Notes under the pieces: model-generated
The model's database searches: none
Seen by the model: the letters and a program-made list of their open reading frames with translations, nothing else
Told to the model about the DNA's origin: nothing
Source of the DNA: Tersicoccus mangrovi
Lineage (GTDB): Bacteria > Actinomycetota > Actinomycetes > Actinomycetales > Micrococcaceae
Length of the DNA stretch: 64,000 bases
Reading direction: 5' to 3'
Assembly: GCF_036881825.1 (NCBI RefSeq)
Contig: NZ_JBAJMW010000001.1
Coordinates: 682,001-746,000 of the forward strand
Shown: in pieces, positions 7,883 through 16,141 of the stretch
Numbering within the stretch: position 1 is the stretch's first letter
How the letters are laid out: the number at the start of each line of letters is the position of its first letter
Program-made: the position numbers and the translations under genes

Positions 7883-8598
7883 GCCGACGGCGCTTCCGAC
7901 GACGGCTCAGGGTAGCGACGGAGGAAGGCGCTCGTCCGACGGATCTGGCCGACCGCCCCAAGGAGCATGACGAGGCCGACGATCGCAGCGGGAACGACGT
8001 AGACGCTGACCCACCCGCGATTCCAACCCGACACGGCGTTGCCGAACAGCAACAGCTCCATGCCGACGACCGCGGGCATGCTGCGCATCATGTCTCGTCG
8101 TTCACGTCGAGCGACGAGTCCCACGACGGCGAGGTGGGCCAATTCAACGGGCTCGCGTCCCTTCACCTGCCGGTGGATGCTCTTGCGTTGCTGCCAGCTG
8201 AGGACGGCGCCGTGAGCAGAGTTCAAAGGATGCCGATCCCGGCGCAGTCGACGCCGGAAATGGCGGAACACGCAGAAGAGCGCCGTCACCACCAGCGCCA
8301 ATCCGAGCCAGCTCCGCCCGTCACCCCAGATCAGCGTCGCCACTACCGCCAGCGCCATACACCCCACCAGCACCAGCGGCAGCTCCACGAGCAGGAAGCG
8401 CCGCAGCACCGACCACTCGTCCGGCACCACCACCCCGGCCGCCCGCTGCTCCGCCTGCGCCCACCGGCGCGCGTCGTCCTCGGCCGCCCCCGGGCCGGCG
8501 TCGAGACCGGCCGACCCATCCCCCGATGTCTTGGCGGCATCCTGACATGCACCGATGTGGCTGACCAGAGCAAGGTCAGAGTTCGGCCGGAGCAGCAC
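7879..8598 (-). CDS. Membrane protein of unknown family, first gene of a three-gene operon
   Basis: About 239 residues if GTG 8598 is the start, which is uncertain because no clear ribosome site precedes it; longer frames would enter the trxB promoter. It has four predicted helices and a basic central segment (RHFRRRLRRDRHPLNSAHG, then SWQQRKSIHRQVKG). It shares the layout 'AQ...E..RRF.LVE.P..L', a central QR..R/HRQ..G segment and a terminal RR...FLRR.PE with its downstream paralog. It is divergent from trxB, and its start lies about 40 bases from the SigR-like element, so redox stress control is possible but unproven. No function is assigned. Confidence 0.65.
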   Translation of the reverse strand: MLLRPNSDLALVSHIGACQDAAKTSGDGSAGLDAGPGAAEDDARRWAQAEQRAAGVVVPDEWSVLRRFLLVELPLVLVGCMALAVVATLIWGDGRSWLGLALVVTALFCVFRHFRRRLRRDRHPLNSAHGAVLSWQQRKSIHRQVKGREPVELAHLAVVGLVARRERRDMMRSMPAVVGMELLLFGNAVSGWNRGWVSVYVVPAAIVGLVMLLGAVGQIRRTSAFLRRYPEPSSEAPSA

Positions 8599-8639
8599 CG
8601 GAGAAGGGGCCCGGGATACGCGCCGCGCCCCGGTATCGT

Positions 8640-8666
8640 GGGAATGCCACCCCGGGACGCGGCGTT
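8640..8666 (+). promoter_or_regulatory. SigR/SigH-type promoter of trxB
   Basis: GGGAAT at 8640-8645 and GTT at 8664-8666 are separated by 18 bases, matching the -35/-10 pattern of the disulfide-stress sigma factors SigR (Streptomyces) and SigH (Mycobacterium), whose regulons include trxB. The leader to the GTG at 8789 would be about 115 bases. Motif seen in sequence; regulation inferred. Confidence 0.72.
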
Positions 8667-8788
8667 CTTTCCACAGACGCCGATCGACCCGAGCGAGAAC
8701 CCCACGGCAGCCCCCGCGCACCGCCGTCGGACGTGAGCCGCCGAGGCAGACCGGACTTCCGGAGAACCGCCAGAGGAAAGAAGCAGCA

Positions 8789-9760
8789 GTGACTGAGCAG
8801 ATCATCATCGTCGGATCCGGCCCCGCCGGGTACACCGCCGCCATCTACGCCGCCCGCGCGGGGCTGAACCCCGTCGTGCTGGCCGGCTCCGTGACCAGCG
8901 GCGGCGCCCTGATGAACACCACCGAGGTGGAGAACTTCCCCGGGTTCCCCACCGGCGTGCAGGGCCCGGACCTGATGCAGAACCTGCAGGAGCAGGCCGA
9001 GCGCTTCGGTGCTCGCATCCTGTTCGAGGACGCCGCGTCCGTGGACCTGCAGGGCCACCTCAAGACGGTCACCACCGCCGACGGCGAGACCTTCCAGGCC
9101 CCCGCGGTCATCCTCGCCACCGGCTCCGCCTACAAGGAGCTCGGCCTGCCCGAGGAGCAGCGCTACTCCGGCCACGGCGTCTCGTGGTGCGCCACGTGTG
9201 ACGGCTTCTTCTTCCGCGACCAGGACATCATCGTGGTCGGCGGCGGCGACTCCGCCATGGAGGAGGCCACGTTCCTCACCCGCTTCGGCAAGTCGGTCAC
9301 CATCGTCGTGCGCCGCGACCAGCTGCGGGCCTCGAAGATCATGGCCCAGCGCGCCATCGACAACGAGAAGATCAGCTTCGCCTGGAACAGTCAGGTCACC
9401 GCGATCCACGGCGGCGACAACGGCAAGGTCACCGGCGTGACCCTGCGCGACACCGTCACGGGCGAGGAGCGCGAGCATGCCGCCACCGGCATCTTCGTCG
9501 CCATCGGCCACGACCCGCGCACCGAGCTCGTCAAGGGCCAGGTGGACCTGGACGACGAGGGCTACATCGTCGTCAACTCCCCGACCACGATGACGAACCT
9601 CTCCGGCGTCTTCGCCTGCGGTGACGCCGTGGACCACCGGTACCGCCAGGCGATCACCGCCGCCGGCTCGGGTTGCTCCGCCGCGCTCGACGCCGAGCGG
9701 TACCTCGCCGCGCTCGAGGACGCGGACGCGATGGCCACGGCCGTCGCCGCCGAGGGCTGA
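8789..9760 (+). CDS. trxB: Thioredoxin-disulfide reductase
   Basis: A 323-residue FAD/NADPH enzyme that reduces thioredoxin in the cytoplasm. The FAD-binding motif GSGPAG is at residues 9-14, the redox-active CATC at Cys134-Cys137 and the NADPH-binding GGGDSA at about 153-158. The C-terminal FAD motif ACGDAVDHRYRQA closes the protein. The GTG start follows AGAGGAAAG and gives the usual N-terminus; the frame extends far upstream but without a start site that fits. A SigR-type promoter lies upstream. Unusually for actinobacteria, no thioredoxin gene follows directly: a strong hairpin and the copper operon come next. Confidence 0.97.
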   Translation: MTEQIIIVGSGPAGYTAAIYAARAGLNPVVLAGSVTSGGALMNTTEVENFPGFPTGVQGPDLMQNLQEQAERFGARILFEDAASVDLQGHLKTVTTADGETFQAPAVILATGSAYKELGLPEEQRYSGHGVSWCATCDGFFFRDQDIIVVGGGDSAMEEATFLTRFGKSVTIVVRRDQLRASKIMAQRAIDNEKISFAWNSQVTAIHGGDNGKVTGVTLRDTVTGEEREHAATGIFVAIGHDPRTELVKGQVDLDDEGYIVVNSPTTMTNLSGVFACGDAVDHRYRQAITAAGSGCSAALDAERYLAALEDADAMATAVAAEG

Positions 9761-9781
9761 GCCTTTCGAATCCTGGCCTGA

Positions 9782-9817
9782 CGTCGGCCGTCACGGAATC
9801 CTCCGTGGCGGCCGACG
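9782..9817 (+). terminator. Stem-loop terminator after trxB
   Basis: GTCGGCCG (9783-9790) pairs with CGGCCGAC (9809-9816), and CACGG (9792-9796) with CCGTG (9803-9807), separated by one G-T pair: a stem of about 15 pairs with a 6-base loop. A pyrimidine-rich stretch follows but there is no long T run, as is usual in GC-rich actinobacteria. It separates trxB from the copper operon. Confidence 0.75.
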
Positions 9818-9829
9818 CCGTCTCCCCCC

Positions 9830-9858
9830 TTGTCTCCTATACCCCGTGGGGGTATAGT
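9830..9858 (+). promoter_or_regulatory. Copper-operon promoter with embedded CsoR-type operator
   Basis: A -35 TTGTCT (9830-9835) and -10 TATAGT (9853-9858) are spaced by 17 bases. The spacer and -10 carry a perfect inverted repeat, CTATACCCC-GTG-GGGGTATAG (9837-9857), which matches the TATACCCC/GGGGTATA core of CsoR-family operators. Transcription should start near 9865, only about 3 bases before the ATG at 9868, so the first mRNA would be essentially leaderless. No csoR gene is in the window; the repressor must be encoded elsewhere. Confidence 0.85.
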
Positions 9859-9867
9859 CTGACGACA

Positions 9868-10563
9868 ATGGCACCCACAGCGATGACCCCCGTCCGACCC
9901 ACGTCCGCCTCCCGGAGGTGTCGCAGCGGCCTCGCCGCTCTGGGCGTCGCCGCCGTCACCGTCCTCCTGGCGACCGGCTGCGCCGGCGGGACGGACGCGA
10001 GCAGCGACCACAGCGGGCACGCGATGTCCGGCATGGTCGGCATGACCTCGACGACGTCCGCGCCCGCGACGGCCGGCGCCTCCGCCTCGAGCACCACGTC
10101 GAGTAGCGCGCACAACGACGCCGACGTCATGTTCGCGCAGATGATGATCCCCCACCACCAGCAGGCCGTGCAGCTCAGCGACATCATCCTCGCCAAGACC
10201 GGCGTGAAGCCGCAGGTCACCGCCCTGGCGAAGAAGATCAAGGCCGCCCAGGCCCCCGAGATCACCACGATGACGGGCTGGCTCAGCTCCTGGGGCGCCC
10301 CGGCGACCACGAGCGCCCACAGGATGGGCATGAGCGGCATGGTCTCCGACAACGACGTGAAGGCCCTGCGCGACGCCGACGGCACCACCGCGAGCTCGAT
10401 GTTCCTCGCGCAGATGATCGGCCACCACGAGGGCGCGGTCGCGATGGCGAAGGACGAGGTCGCGACGGGGCAGAATCAGGACGGGGTCGGCGTTGCCCGA
10501 CGCGTCATCACCAGCCAGAGCGCCGAGATCGCCCAGATGAAGGCGATGCTGCAGGCCTCCTGA
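9868..10563 (+). CDS. DUF305 family copper-operon lipoprotein
   Basis: A 231-residue exported protein. The N-terminal hydrophobic segment ends in VTVLLATGC with Cys38 as the likely lipidated residue. A His/Met-rich stretch follows (SDHSGHAMSGMVGM), then the ferritin-like DUF305 core with FAQMMIPHHQQAVQLSD and a second half FLAQMIGHHEGAVAMA. DUF305 proteins are commonly found with copper-resistance genes, and the His/Met clusters suggest copper binding outside the membrane. It is the first gene of the DUF305-copZ-copA set. It lacks a ribosome site because the predicted transcript begins almost at its ATG. Confidence 0.88.
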   Translation: MAPTAMTPVRPTSASRRCRSGLAALGVAAVTVLLATGCAGGTDASSDHSGHAMSGMVGMTSTTSAPATAGASASSTTSSSAHNDADVMFAQMMIPHHQQAVQLSDIILAKTGVKPQVTALAKKIKAAQAPEITTMTGWLSSWGAPATTSAHRMGMSGMVSDNDVKALRDADGTTASSMFLAQMIGHHEGAVAMAKDEVATGQNQDGVGVARRVITSQSAEIAQMKAMLQAS

Positions 10564-10612
10564 CCTGCCCGACGACGAGTATCCGACCGCCACGACCGAG
10601 AACGAGGAATCC

Positions 10613-10837
10613 ATGACCACCACCGTGAAGATCTCCGGCATGACCTGCGGCCACTGCGTCAACGCCGTGACCGAGGAACTGGGCGCCCTGGACGGCGTCG
10701 ACCACGTCGCGGTCGAGCTCGTCAACGGCGGCATCTCCACCGCCCGGCTCACGACGACGAGCCAGGTCAGCGAGAGCGCCATCAGCGAGGCCGTCGCCGA
10801 GGCCGGCTACGTGATGCTCGGCGCCGACGCGAACTGA
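10613..10837 (+). CDS. copZ: CopZ-type copper chaperone
   Basis: A 74-residue heavy-metal-associated domain with GMTCGHC (metal-binding Cys pair near residues 12 and 15) and the ferredoxin-like beta-alpha-beta layout. It would bind Cu(I) in the cytoplasm and pass it to the ATPase encoded 61 bases downstream. It lies inside the operon led by the CsoR-type promoter, so copper-induced expression is expected. Confidence 0.93.
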   Translation: MTTTVKISGMTCGHCVNAVTEELGALDGVDHVAVELVNGGISTARLTTTSQVSESAISEAVAEAGYVMLGADAN

Positions 10838-10898
10838 CGTCGCGACAGCGGACACGAACGATGCCGGCGCAGCCGCCGGCAGGAGGGGTAGACGGGTC

Positions 10899-13196
10899 AT
10901 GAGTACCGACACCCGTGTGGTGGACCTGGCCATCGAGGGCATGACGTGCGCCTCGTGCGTCAATCGGGTCGAGCGCAAGCTCAAGCGGATCGAGGGCGTC
11001 GACGCCGTCGTCAACCTGCCGCTCGAGTCCGCTCGCGTGACCGTCCCCGCCGGCGTCACCGACGACCAGCTGCTCGAGACCGTGCGGGCGACCGGGTACG
11101 GCGCCCGGCTGGCGCGGCCGGCCACTGCCCCCGCCGACGCCACCGATGCAGACGGAGACCAGCACGCCGCTGGGGCAGACGCCGACGTCGCCCCCAGCGA
11201 CCGGCCTGACGCGGCGGCGCTGCTGCGGCCGCGGATGATCACGGCCCTCGTCCTGACCGTTCCCGTCTTCCTCGTCGCGATGGTCCCGGCCCTCCGGTTC
11301 CCGCAGTGGGGCTGGGTGGTCGCCGCCCTCTCGCTGCCCGTCGTCACCTGGTCCGCCTGGCCGTTCCACCGCGCGGCGGCCGTCAACGCCCGTCACGGCG
11401 CCAGCACCATGGACACGCTCGTGTCCCTCGGCGTCGCCGTCGCCTGGCTCTTCTCCCTCGTCCAGCTGCTCGTCCAGCCCGACCTCACCGCGCACCCGGG
11501 CCACGGCCACGTCCCGCTCTACTTCGAGACCGCCGCCGTCGTCACGACGTTCCTGCTGGTCGGCCGGTACGCCGAGGCCCGCGCGAAGGCCCGCAGCGGC
11601 GAGGCCCTCCGGCGCCTGCTCGACCTCGGCGCGCGCACCGCGGCCGTACTGCGCCGCGGCGAGGACGGCCGTCTCGTCGAGGTCGCGGTCCCGGTCGCGC
11701 AGCTGCGCGTCGGCGACGCCTTCGTCGTCCGCCCCGGCGAGAAGATCGCGACCGACGGGGTCGTCGTGCACGGCGCGAGCGCGGTCGACACCTCCCTGAT
11801 CACCGGTGAGCCCGTGCCCGTCGAGGTGACCGACGGCGACGAGGTGACCGGCGCGACCGTCAACACGAGCGGCCGGCTGCTGGTCAGGGCGACGGCCGTC
11901 GGCGCCGACACCGCCCTGGCCCAGATGGGCCGGCTGGTCAGCGCCGCCCAGAACGGCAGGGCGCCCATCGCCCGGCTCGCGGACCGGGTCTCCGCGGTCT
12001 TCGTCCCCGTGGTCCTCGCCATCACCGTCGTCACCGCGGCCGTGTGGCTGCTCACCACGGGCGACGCGACGGCGGCGCTGACCGCAGGCGTGTCCGTGCT
12101 CGTCATCGCGTGCCCGTGCGCGCTCGGACTGGCGACGCCGACGGCCCTGCTGACCGGGACCGGTCGCGGCGCCCAGCTCGGCATCCTCATCAAGGGTCCC
12201 GCCGTCCTCGAGGACACCCGTCGGGTCGACACGATCGTCCTGGACAAGACCGGCACGGTCACCACCGGGCGGCTCACCGTCGAGCACGTCGAAGCGTTCG
12301 AGGACGTCGAATGCGGGCAGACGCGCCTGCTGCGGCTCGCCGCCGCCGTCGAGCACGCCAGCGAGCACCCGATCGCCTGGGCCATCGCGCGCACGCAGCC
12401 CTCCCCCGCGACGGTCGAGCACTTCGCCTCCGCACCGGGTGGCGGCGTCCGCGGACTCGTCGTGGAGCCGTTCTCCGAGCAGGGCGGCGCCGGGCACATG
12501 GTCGTCGTCGGGCGCGAGGAGTGGCTCGGGGCGAGCGGGGTGGACGTCGACGACGAGACGCGCCTGAGCCTCGCCGCGGCCGAGCGGGACGGCGCCACCG
12601 CGGTCCTCGTCGCCGTCGACGGCCGGGTCGCCGGCCTCGTCACCCTCCGGGACGCCGTCAAGCCCGGCGCGGCGGACGCCATCGCCCGGCTGCGCCGGCT
12701 CGGCCTGACGCCCGTGCTGCTCACGGGCGACAACGCCCACTCGGCGCGGTACGTGGCCGAGCAGGTCGGCATCGACGCCGAGCGCGTGCACGCCGGCGTC
12801 AGCCCGGCCGAGAAGGTCGCGGTGGTCGAGCGGCTCCAGGTCGGCGGCGCCACCGTGGCGATGGCCGGCGACGGCGTCAACGACGCGGCGGCCCTCGCCC
12901 AGGCCGACCTCGGGCTCGCGATGGGCTCCGGCACCGACGTGGCCATCGACGCCGCGGACATCACGTTGATGGGCCATCACCTCGGCCAGGTCGCCGACGC
13001 CGTCGAGCTGTCCCGCCGCACGCTCGGCATCATCCGGTCCAACCTGTTCTGGGCCTTCGCCTACAACGTGCTCGCCATCCCGGTGGCGGCCCTGGGCCTG
13101 CTCAACCCGATGATCGCCGGCGGCGCGATGGCATTCAGCTCGGTGTTCGTCGTGCTCAACAGCCTCCGGCTGCGGCGCTTCACACCCGGAGGCTGA
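10899..13196 (+). CDS. copA: Copper-translocating P1B-type ATPase
   Basis: A 765-residue Cu(I) exporter. One N-terminal metal-binding domain carries GMTCASC (Cys17/Cys20). The membrane metal-site motif CPC lies at residues 405-407 (IACPCALGLATP), the phosphorylation motif DKTGT begins at Asp449, the HP motif is at about 490-491 (SEHPIA) and the hinge GDGVND at about 657. Eight transmembrane helices are expected, with the actuator motif TGEPVPVE between them. AGGAGGGG precedes the ATG. It ends the copper operon and converges with the EamA gene only 12 bases away. Confidence 0.97.
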   Translation: MSTDTRVVDLAIEGMTCASCVNRVERKLKRIEGVDAVVNLPLESARVTVPAGVTDDQLLETVRATGYGARLARPATAPADATDADGDQHAAGADADVAPSDRPDAAALLRPRMITALVLTVPVFLVAMVPALRFPQWGWVVAALSLPVVTWSAWPFHRAAAVNARHGASTMDTLVSLGVAVAWLFSLVQLLVQPDLTAHPGHGHVPLYFETAAVVTTFLLVGRYAEARAKARSGEALRRLLDLGARTAAVLRRGEDGRLVEVAVPVAQLRVGDAFVVRPGEKIATDGVVVHGASAVDTSLITGEPVPVEVTDGDEVTGATVNTSGRLLVRATAVGADTALAQMGRLVSAAQNGRAPIARLADRVSAVFVPVVLAITVVTAAVWLLTTGDATAALTAGVSVLVIACPCALGLATPTALLTGTGRGAQLGILIKGPAVLEDTRRVDTIVLDKTGTVTTGRLTVEHVEAFEDVECGQTRLLRLAAAVEHASEHPIAWAIARTQPSPATVEHFASAPGGGVRGLVVEPFSEQGGAGHMVVVGREEWLGASGVDVDDETRLSLAAAERDGATAVLVAVDGRVAGLVTLRDAVKPGAADAIARLRRLGLTPVLLTGDNAHSARYVAEQVGIDAERVHAGVSPAEKVAVVERLQVGGATVAMAGDGVNDAAALAQADLGLAMGSGTDVAIDAADITLMGHHLGQVADAVELSRRTLGIIRSNLFWAFAYNVLAIPVAALGLLNPMIAGGAMAFSSVFVVLNSLRLRRFTPGG

Positions 13197-13208
13197 CGCG
13201 GGCCTGCC

Positions 13209-14207
13209 TCACTGGGGCTGACGCACCACCGGGAGCGCGCCCGTCGCCGGGTCGGCCAGGTCGACGTCGGTGAGCGCGGGCTGCCGGGTGCCGCCGGACC
13301 GCGCCTCCTGGACCCGCACGAGGACGAGGCCGACGATGATGAGCACCCCGCCTCCCAGCTGGATCGGCATCGGCGTCGCCCCGACGAGCAGCCATGCGAA
13401 GAGGATCGAGAACATCACCTCGGTCAGGCCGACGAAGGACGCCATCGTCGAGCCGAGAGCGCGGGTCGCGATGATGCCGGTGACGTAGGCGGCCGCGGTG
13501 GAGACGAGGATGACGCCGATCACCGGCACCAGCCAGGACATGCGCGCGCCGGCCAACGTGACGTCGGTGAACGCGAAGCGCGCCGGCAGCACACCGGACA
13601 CCGTGCAGGCGATGAGTACGACCGCGGCCACGACCATCGACGCCGTCGCCATCACGAGCGGCGGGAGGTCCTCGGTGGACCGGGCCGCGAGCAGGAAGAA
13701 CACCGCGAGGCACACGGCCGCGCCCACGCCCCACAGGATGCCGATCGGGTGGACGGACACGCCCGCGAAGACGTTGATGACCAGCAGCAGACCGCCGATG
13801 GCGAAGCCGCATCCGGCGAGGGTCAGGGCGCCGGGGCGGATCCGGGTGCGGAGCCACACGAGTCCGACGATCATGATCGGCGCGAGGTACTCGAGCAGCA
13901 GGGCGATGCCGGGCGAGATGTACTGCACGGCGTTGAAGTAGCACAGCTGGCAACCCGCGATGGCGACCAGCCCGTAGACGGAGATCATCGACCCGTACCG
14001 GCGCAGCACGCCCCAGCGGCCGCGCAGCATGACGATCGCGGGGCCGGCGAGCACGAGGGCGGCGCCCGTGATGCGGACGGTGACGGCGGCGCCCGGCGTC
14101 CACCCGGCGTCCAGGAGCGCCTTGGCGAAGCTGCCGGAGGTGGCGAACACGGCGGCGGAGACGAGTGCGGCGATCAGACCGGCGGCCAGGGGACGCTGGG
14201 AGGCCAT
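13209..14207 (-). CDS. EamA/DMT family transporter
   Basis: A 332-residue membrane protein with ten predicted helices in two EamA repeats and a 40-residue hydrophilic tail. ATG 14207 is chosen over one 11 codons upstream because GGGAGG sits just before it. It is divergent from the CGNR zinc-finger regulator at 14288, with an 11-bp inverted repeat between the two genes, so that protein may control it. It likely exports a small metabolite; substrate unknown. Confidence 0.85.
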   Translation of the reverse strand: MASQRPLAAGLIAALVSAAVFATSGSFAKALLDAGWTPGAAVTVRITGAALVLAGPAIVMLRGRWGVLRRYGSMISVYGLVAIAGCQLCYFNAVQYISPGIALLLEYLAPIMIVGLVWLRTRIRPGALTLAGCGFAIGGLLLVINVFAGVSVHPIGILWGVGAAVCLAVFFLLAARSTEDLPPLVMATASMVVAAVVLIACTVSGVLPARFAFTDVTLAGARMSWLVPVIGVILVSTAAAYVTGIIATRALGSTMASFVGLTEVMFSILFAWLLVGATPMPIQLGGGVLIIVGLVLVRVQEARSGGTRQPALTDVDLADPATGALPVVRQPQ

Positions 14208-14226
14208 GGCGCACCTCCCTCCAGGG

Positions 14227-14260
14227 CTGTCATGAGTCAAAGTCGTTACACTCGTGACAG
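14227..14260. promoter_or_regulatory. Inverted repeat between divergent EamA and CGNR genes (operator candidate)
   Basis: CTGTCATGAGT (14227-14237) and ACTCGTGACAG (14250-14260) are inverted copies matching at 10 of 11 positions across a 12-base spacer. The position between two divergent starts fits a shared operator. Confidence 0.5.
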
Positions 14261-14287
14261 TAGATCGAGGCGACGTCAGGAGTCAAC

Positions 14288-14836
14288 ATGGTCTTTGCTC
14301 ATGACACAGAGATGTCGCTGCTCTCGGCCGCGCGTCTGGTCAACACCACCGTCGAGGGCGGCGATCCGATGACCACGCCCGCGGACCTGGACGCCTTCCT
14401 CGACCGCGAGCAGTACTCGGGCGTGCGCGCCGGGGGCGAGGCCGAGCTGGGCGAGATGCTGGCGCTGCGCGAACGCGTGCGCGAGCTGTGGACCCTCTCC
14501 GAGGACGACCTCGTGACGGCGGTGAACGCGCTGCTCGCCGACGCCCGAGCCCTGCCGCAGCTGGTCAAGCACGACCACTGGGACTGGCACCTGCACGCCA
14601 CCGCTCAGACCGATCCGTTGGCGAAACGCGTCGGGGTGGAGACGGCGATGGCGCTGGTCGACGTCATCCGTGCGGGCGAGCGCGACCGATTGAAGGTGTG
14701 CGCGGCCGAGGACTGCGACGCCGTGCTCGTCGACCTGTCGAAGAACCGGTCCAAGCGCTACTGCGACGTGGGCAACTGCGGGAACCGGGCGAACGTGGCC
14801 GCGTACCGGGCACGGAAGGCCGCGGCGGCCGGGTAG
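14288..14836 (+). CDS. CGNR zinc-finger / ABATE-domain regulator
   Basis: A 182-residue protein. Residues about 1-120 resemble the ABATE domain (stress-induced regulator fold). The C-terminal zinc finger has Cys in KVCAAEDCDAVLVD and RYCDVGNCGNRANVAAYR, the last containing the diagnostic CGNR sequence. Such proteins are considered transcriptional regulators in actinobacteria. It is divergent from an EamA transporter with an inverted repeat between them, so regulation of that transporter and itself is likely. Its 3' end is the first unit of a tandem repeat that carries on past the stop. Confidence 0.87.
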   Translation: MVFAHDTEMSLLSAARLVNTTVEGGDPMTTPADLDAFLDREQYSGVRAGGEAELGEMLALRERVRELWTLSEDDLVTAVNALLADARALPQLVKHDHWDWHLHATAQTDPLAKRVGVETAMALVDVIRAGERDRLKVCAAEDCDAVLVDLSKNRSKRYCDVGNCGNRANVAAYRARKAAAAG

Positions 14837-14941
14837 CCAGGCCGCGGCGGCCGGGTAGCCAGGCCGCGGCGGCCGGGTAGCCAGGCGCGGCGGCCGGAGA
14901 GCCAGGCGCGGCGGCCGGAGAGCCAGGCGCGGTGGGCTGAG
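14819..14941 (+). repeat. Tandem repeat, about 5.5 copies of a 21-22 bp GC-rich unit
   Basis: Three near-identical 22-bp units begin at 14819, 14841 and 14863 (unit starts gccgcggcggccgggtag), followed by two 21-bp variants at 14885 and 14906 and a partial copy from 14927. The first unit contains the final codons and TAG stop of the CGNR gene, so each of the first three units repeats a stop codon. It may be a slippage-prone 3' UTR array. Confidence 0.85.
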
Positions 14942-14975
14942 CCGGACGGCCCGGACGGCGGGCTACGATGCGGGC

Positions 14976-16058
14976 ATGGAGTCCTCCCCGGTGTCGCCGA
15001 CGCGTCCCGGTGCGGCCACGGCGCCGACGCTGGAGGACGTCGCGACAGCGGCCGGCGTGTCACGCGCAACCGCGTCGCGCGCGATCAACGGACTGTCGTC
15101 GGTCAAGCCCGCCGCGGCCGCCGCCGTGGCGAAGGCCGTCGAGGACCTCGGCTATCGCCCCAACACCGCCGCCCGCCTGCTGGCCGGCGGACGGACGGGG
15201 TCGGTGGCCCTCATCCTGACCGAGCCGGACCTCTCCGCCATGAACGCCGCCAGCAGCGAGTCGTTCTTCGCCCTGCCCCTGCGCGGCGTCATGACGGGCA
15301 TCGCCCGGGCGTCCAAACAGCTGGTGATGCTGCTCGCGTCCGACTCCGACGAGGACGAGGACCGGCTGCGGCGCTACCTGGAGGCTGGGCACGTGGACGG
15401 CGCCATGGTCGTGCTCGAGGCCCACAGCTCATACCTGCCCGGGCAGCTGCGCGACGTCCCGCTCCCGGTGGTCTACCTCGGCCGCCCGCCGCAGCACCCG
15501 GAGCTGTTCTCCTACGTCGACGTGGACAACTACACCGGCGGCCGGATCGCGGCGCAGGAGCTGGTGGACGCCGGCCGGGCACGCATCGCGCACATCGCCG
15601 GTCCGACCGACCTCGGGGTGGCGATCGACCGCACCGCCGGGTGGCGGGACGTCCTCCGCGAGCACGGGCTGGCCGACGACGCGATCGCCCGGGCCGACTT
15701 CTCCGTCGAGGGCGGCGAAGCGGCGATGGGCACCCTGCTCACGCGCTTCCCCGACCTGGACGCGGTATTCGTGTCCTCGGACCTCATGGCGGTCGGTGCG
15801 CTCCGCGTCATCCGGGCCTCCGGTCGGCAGGTTCCCGAAGACGTCTCCGTGGTCGGCTACGACGACCTCGTCGTGGCCGGGACGCTCGAGCCGCCCCTCA
15901 GCTCGGTCCGCCAGCCGCTGGAGCAGATGGGATCGATGATGGTCGAGGCCCTGCTGGAGCTGCTCGCCTCTCCGGGATCCCGCCCGGTCAGCCGGGTCAT
16001 CGCGCCTGAACTGACCCGCCGTTGCTCGGTGACGCCGTCGGACCTGCCCACGACCTGA
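14976..16058 (+). CDS. LacI family transcriptional regulator, probable xylanase repressor
   Basis: A 360-residue LacI/GalR protein. The helix-turn-helix is at residues about 18-40 (TLEDVATAAGVSRATASRAI), followed by the hinge helix region and a periplasmic-binding-like sugar sensor (GYDDLVVAGTLEPPLSSV near the end). It is followed 273 bases later by a GH10 xylanase gene whose leader holds a 22-bp palindrome with a central GCGC, of the kind bound by LacI-type glycoside-hydrolase regulators. It most likely represses the xylanase until a xylo-oligosaccharide binds. Confidence 0.92.
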   Translation: MESSPVSPTRPGAATAPTLEDVATAAGVSRATASRAINGLSSVKPAAAAAVAKAVEDLGYRPNTAARLLAGGRTGSVALILTEPDLSAMNAASSESFFALPLRGVMTGIARASKQLVMLLASDSDEDEDRLRRYLEAGHVDGAMVVLEAHSSYLPGQLRDVPLPVVYLGRPPQHPELFSYVDVDNYTGGRIAAQELVDAGRARIAHIAGPTDLGVAIDRTAGWRDVLREHGLADDAIARADFSVEGGEAAMGTLLTRFPDLDAVFVSSDLMAVGALRVIRASGRQVPEDVSVVGYDDLVVAGTLEPPLSSVRQPLEQMGSMMVEALLELLASPGSRPVSRVIAPELTRRCSVTPSDLPTT

Positions 16059-16105
16059 CCGTCGTCGCCGGGCGGCTCGACGGGCACCGCGCAGAAGGCG
16101 ACATC

Positions 16106-16134
16106 TTGACGTGACCTGAGTCACTTGCCACACT
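16106..16134 (+). promoter_or_regulatory. Xylanase promoter region with CRP/GlxR-like site
   Basis: GTGA-N6-TCAC at 16111-16124 (GTGACCTGAGTCAC) matches the core of CRP/GlxR binding sites. A possible -35 TTGACG (16106-16111) and weak -10 CACACT (16129-16134) are 17 bases apart and would place the start near 16141, at the edge of the LacI-type palindrome. Together they suggest combined catabolite and substrate control. Confidence 0.5.
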
Positions 16135-16141
16135 TGACCCA

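Noticed and set aside
10782..12980. Minus-strand long frame opposite copA
   Set aside because: Shadow frame: His/Arg/Gly/Asp-rich with no domain, while copA motifs are complete on the plus strand.
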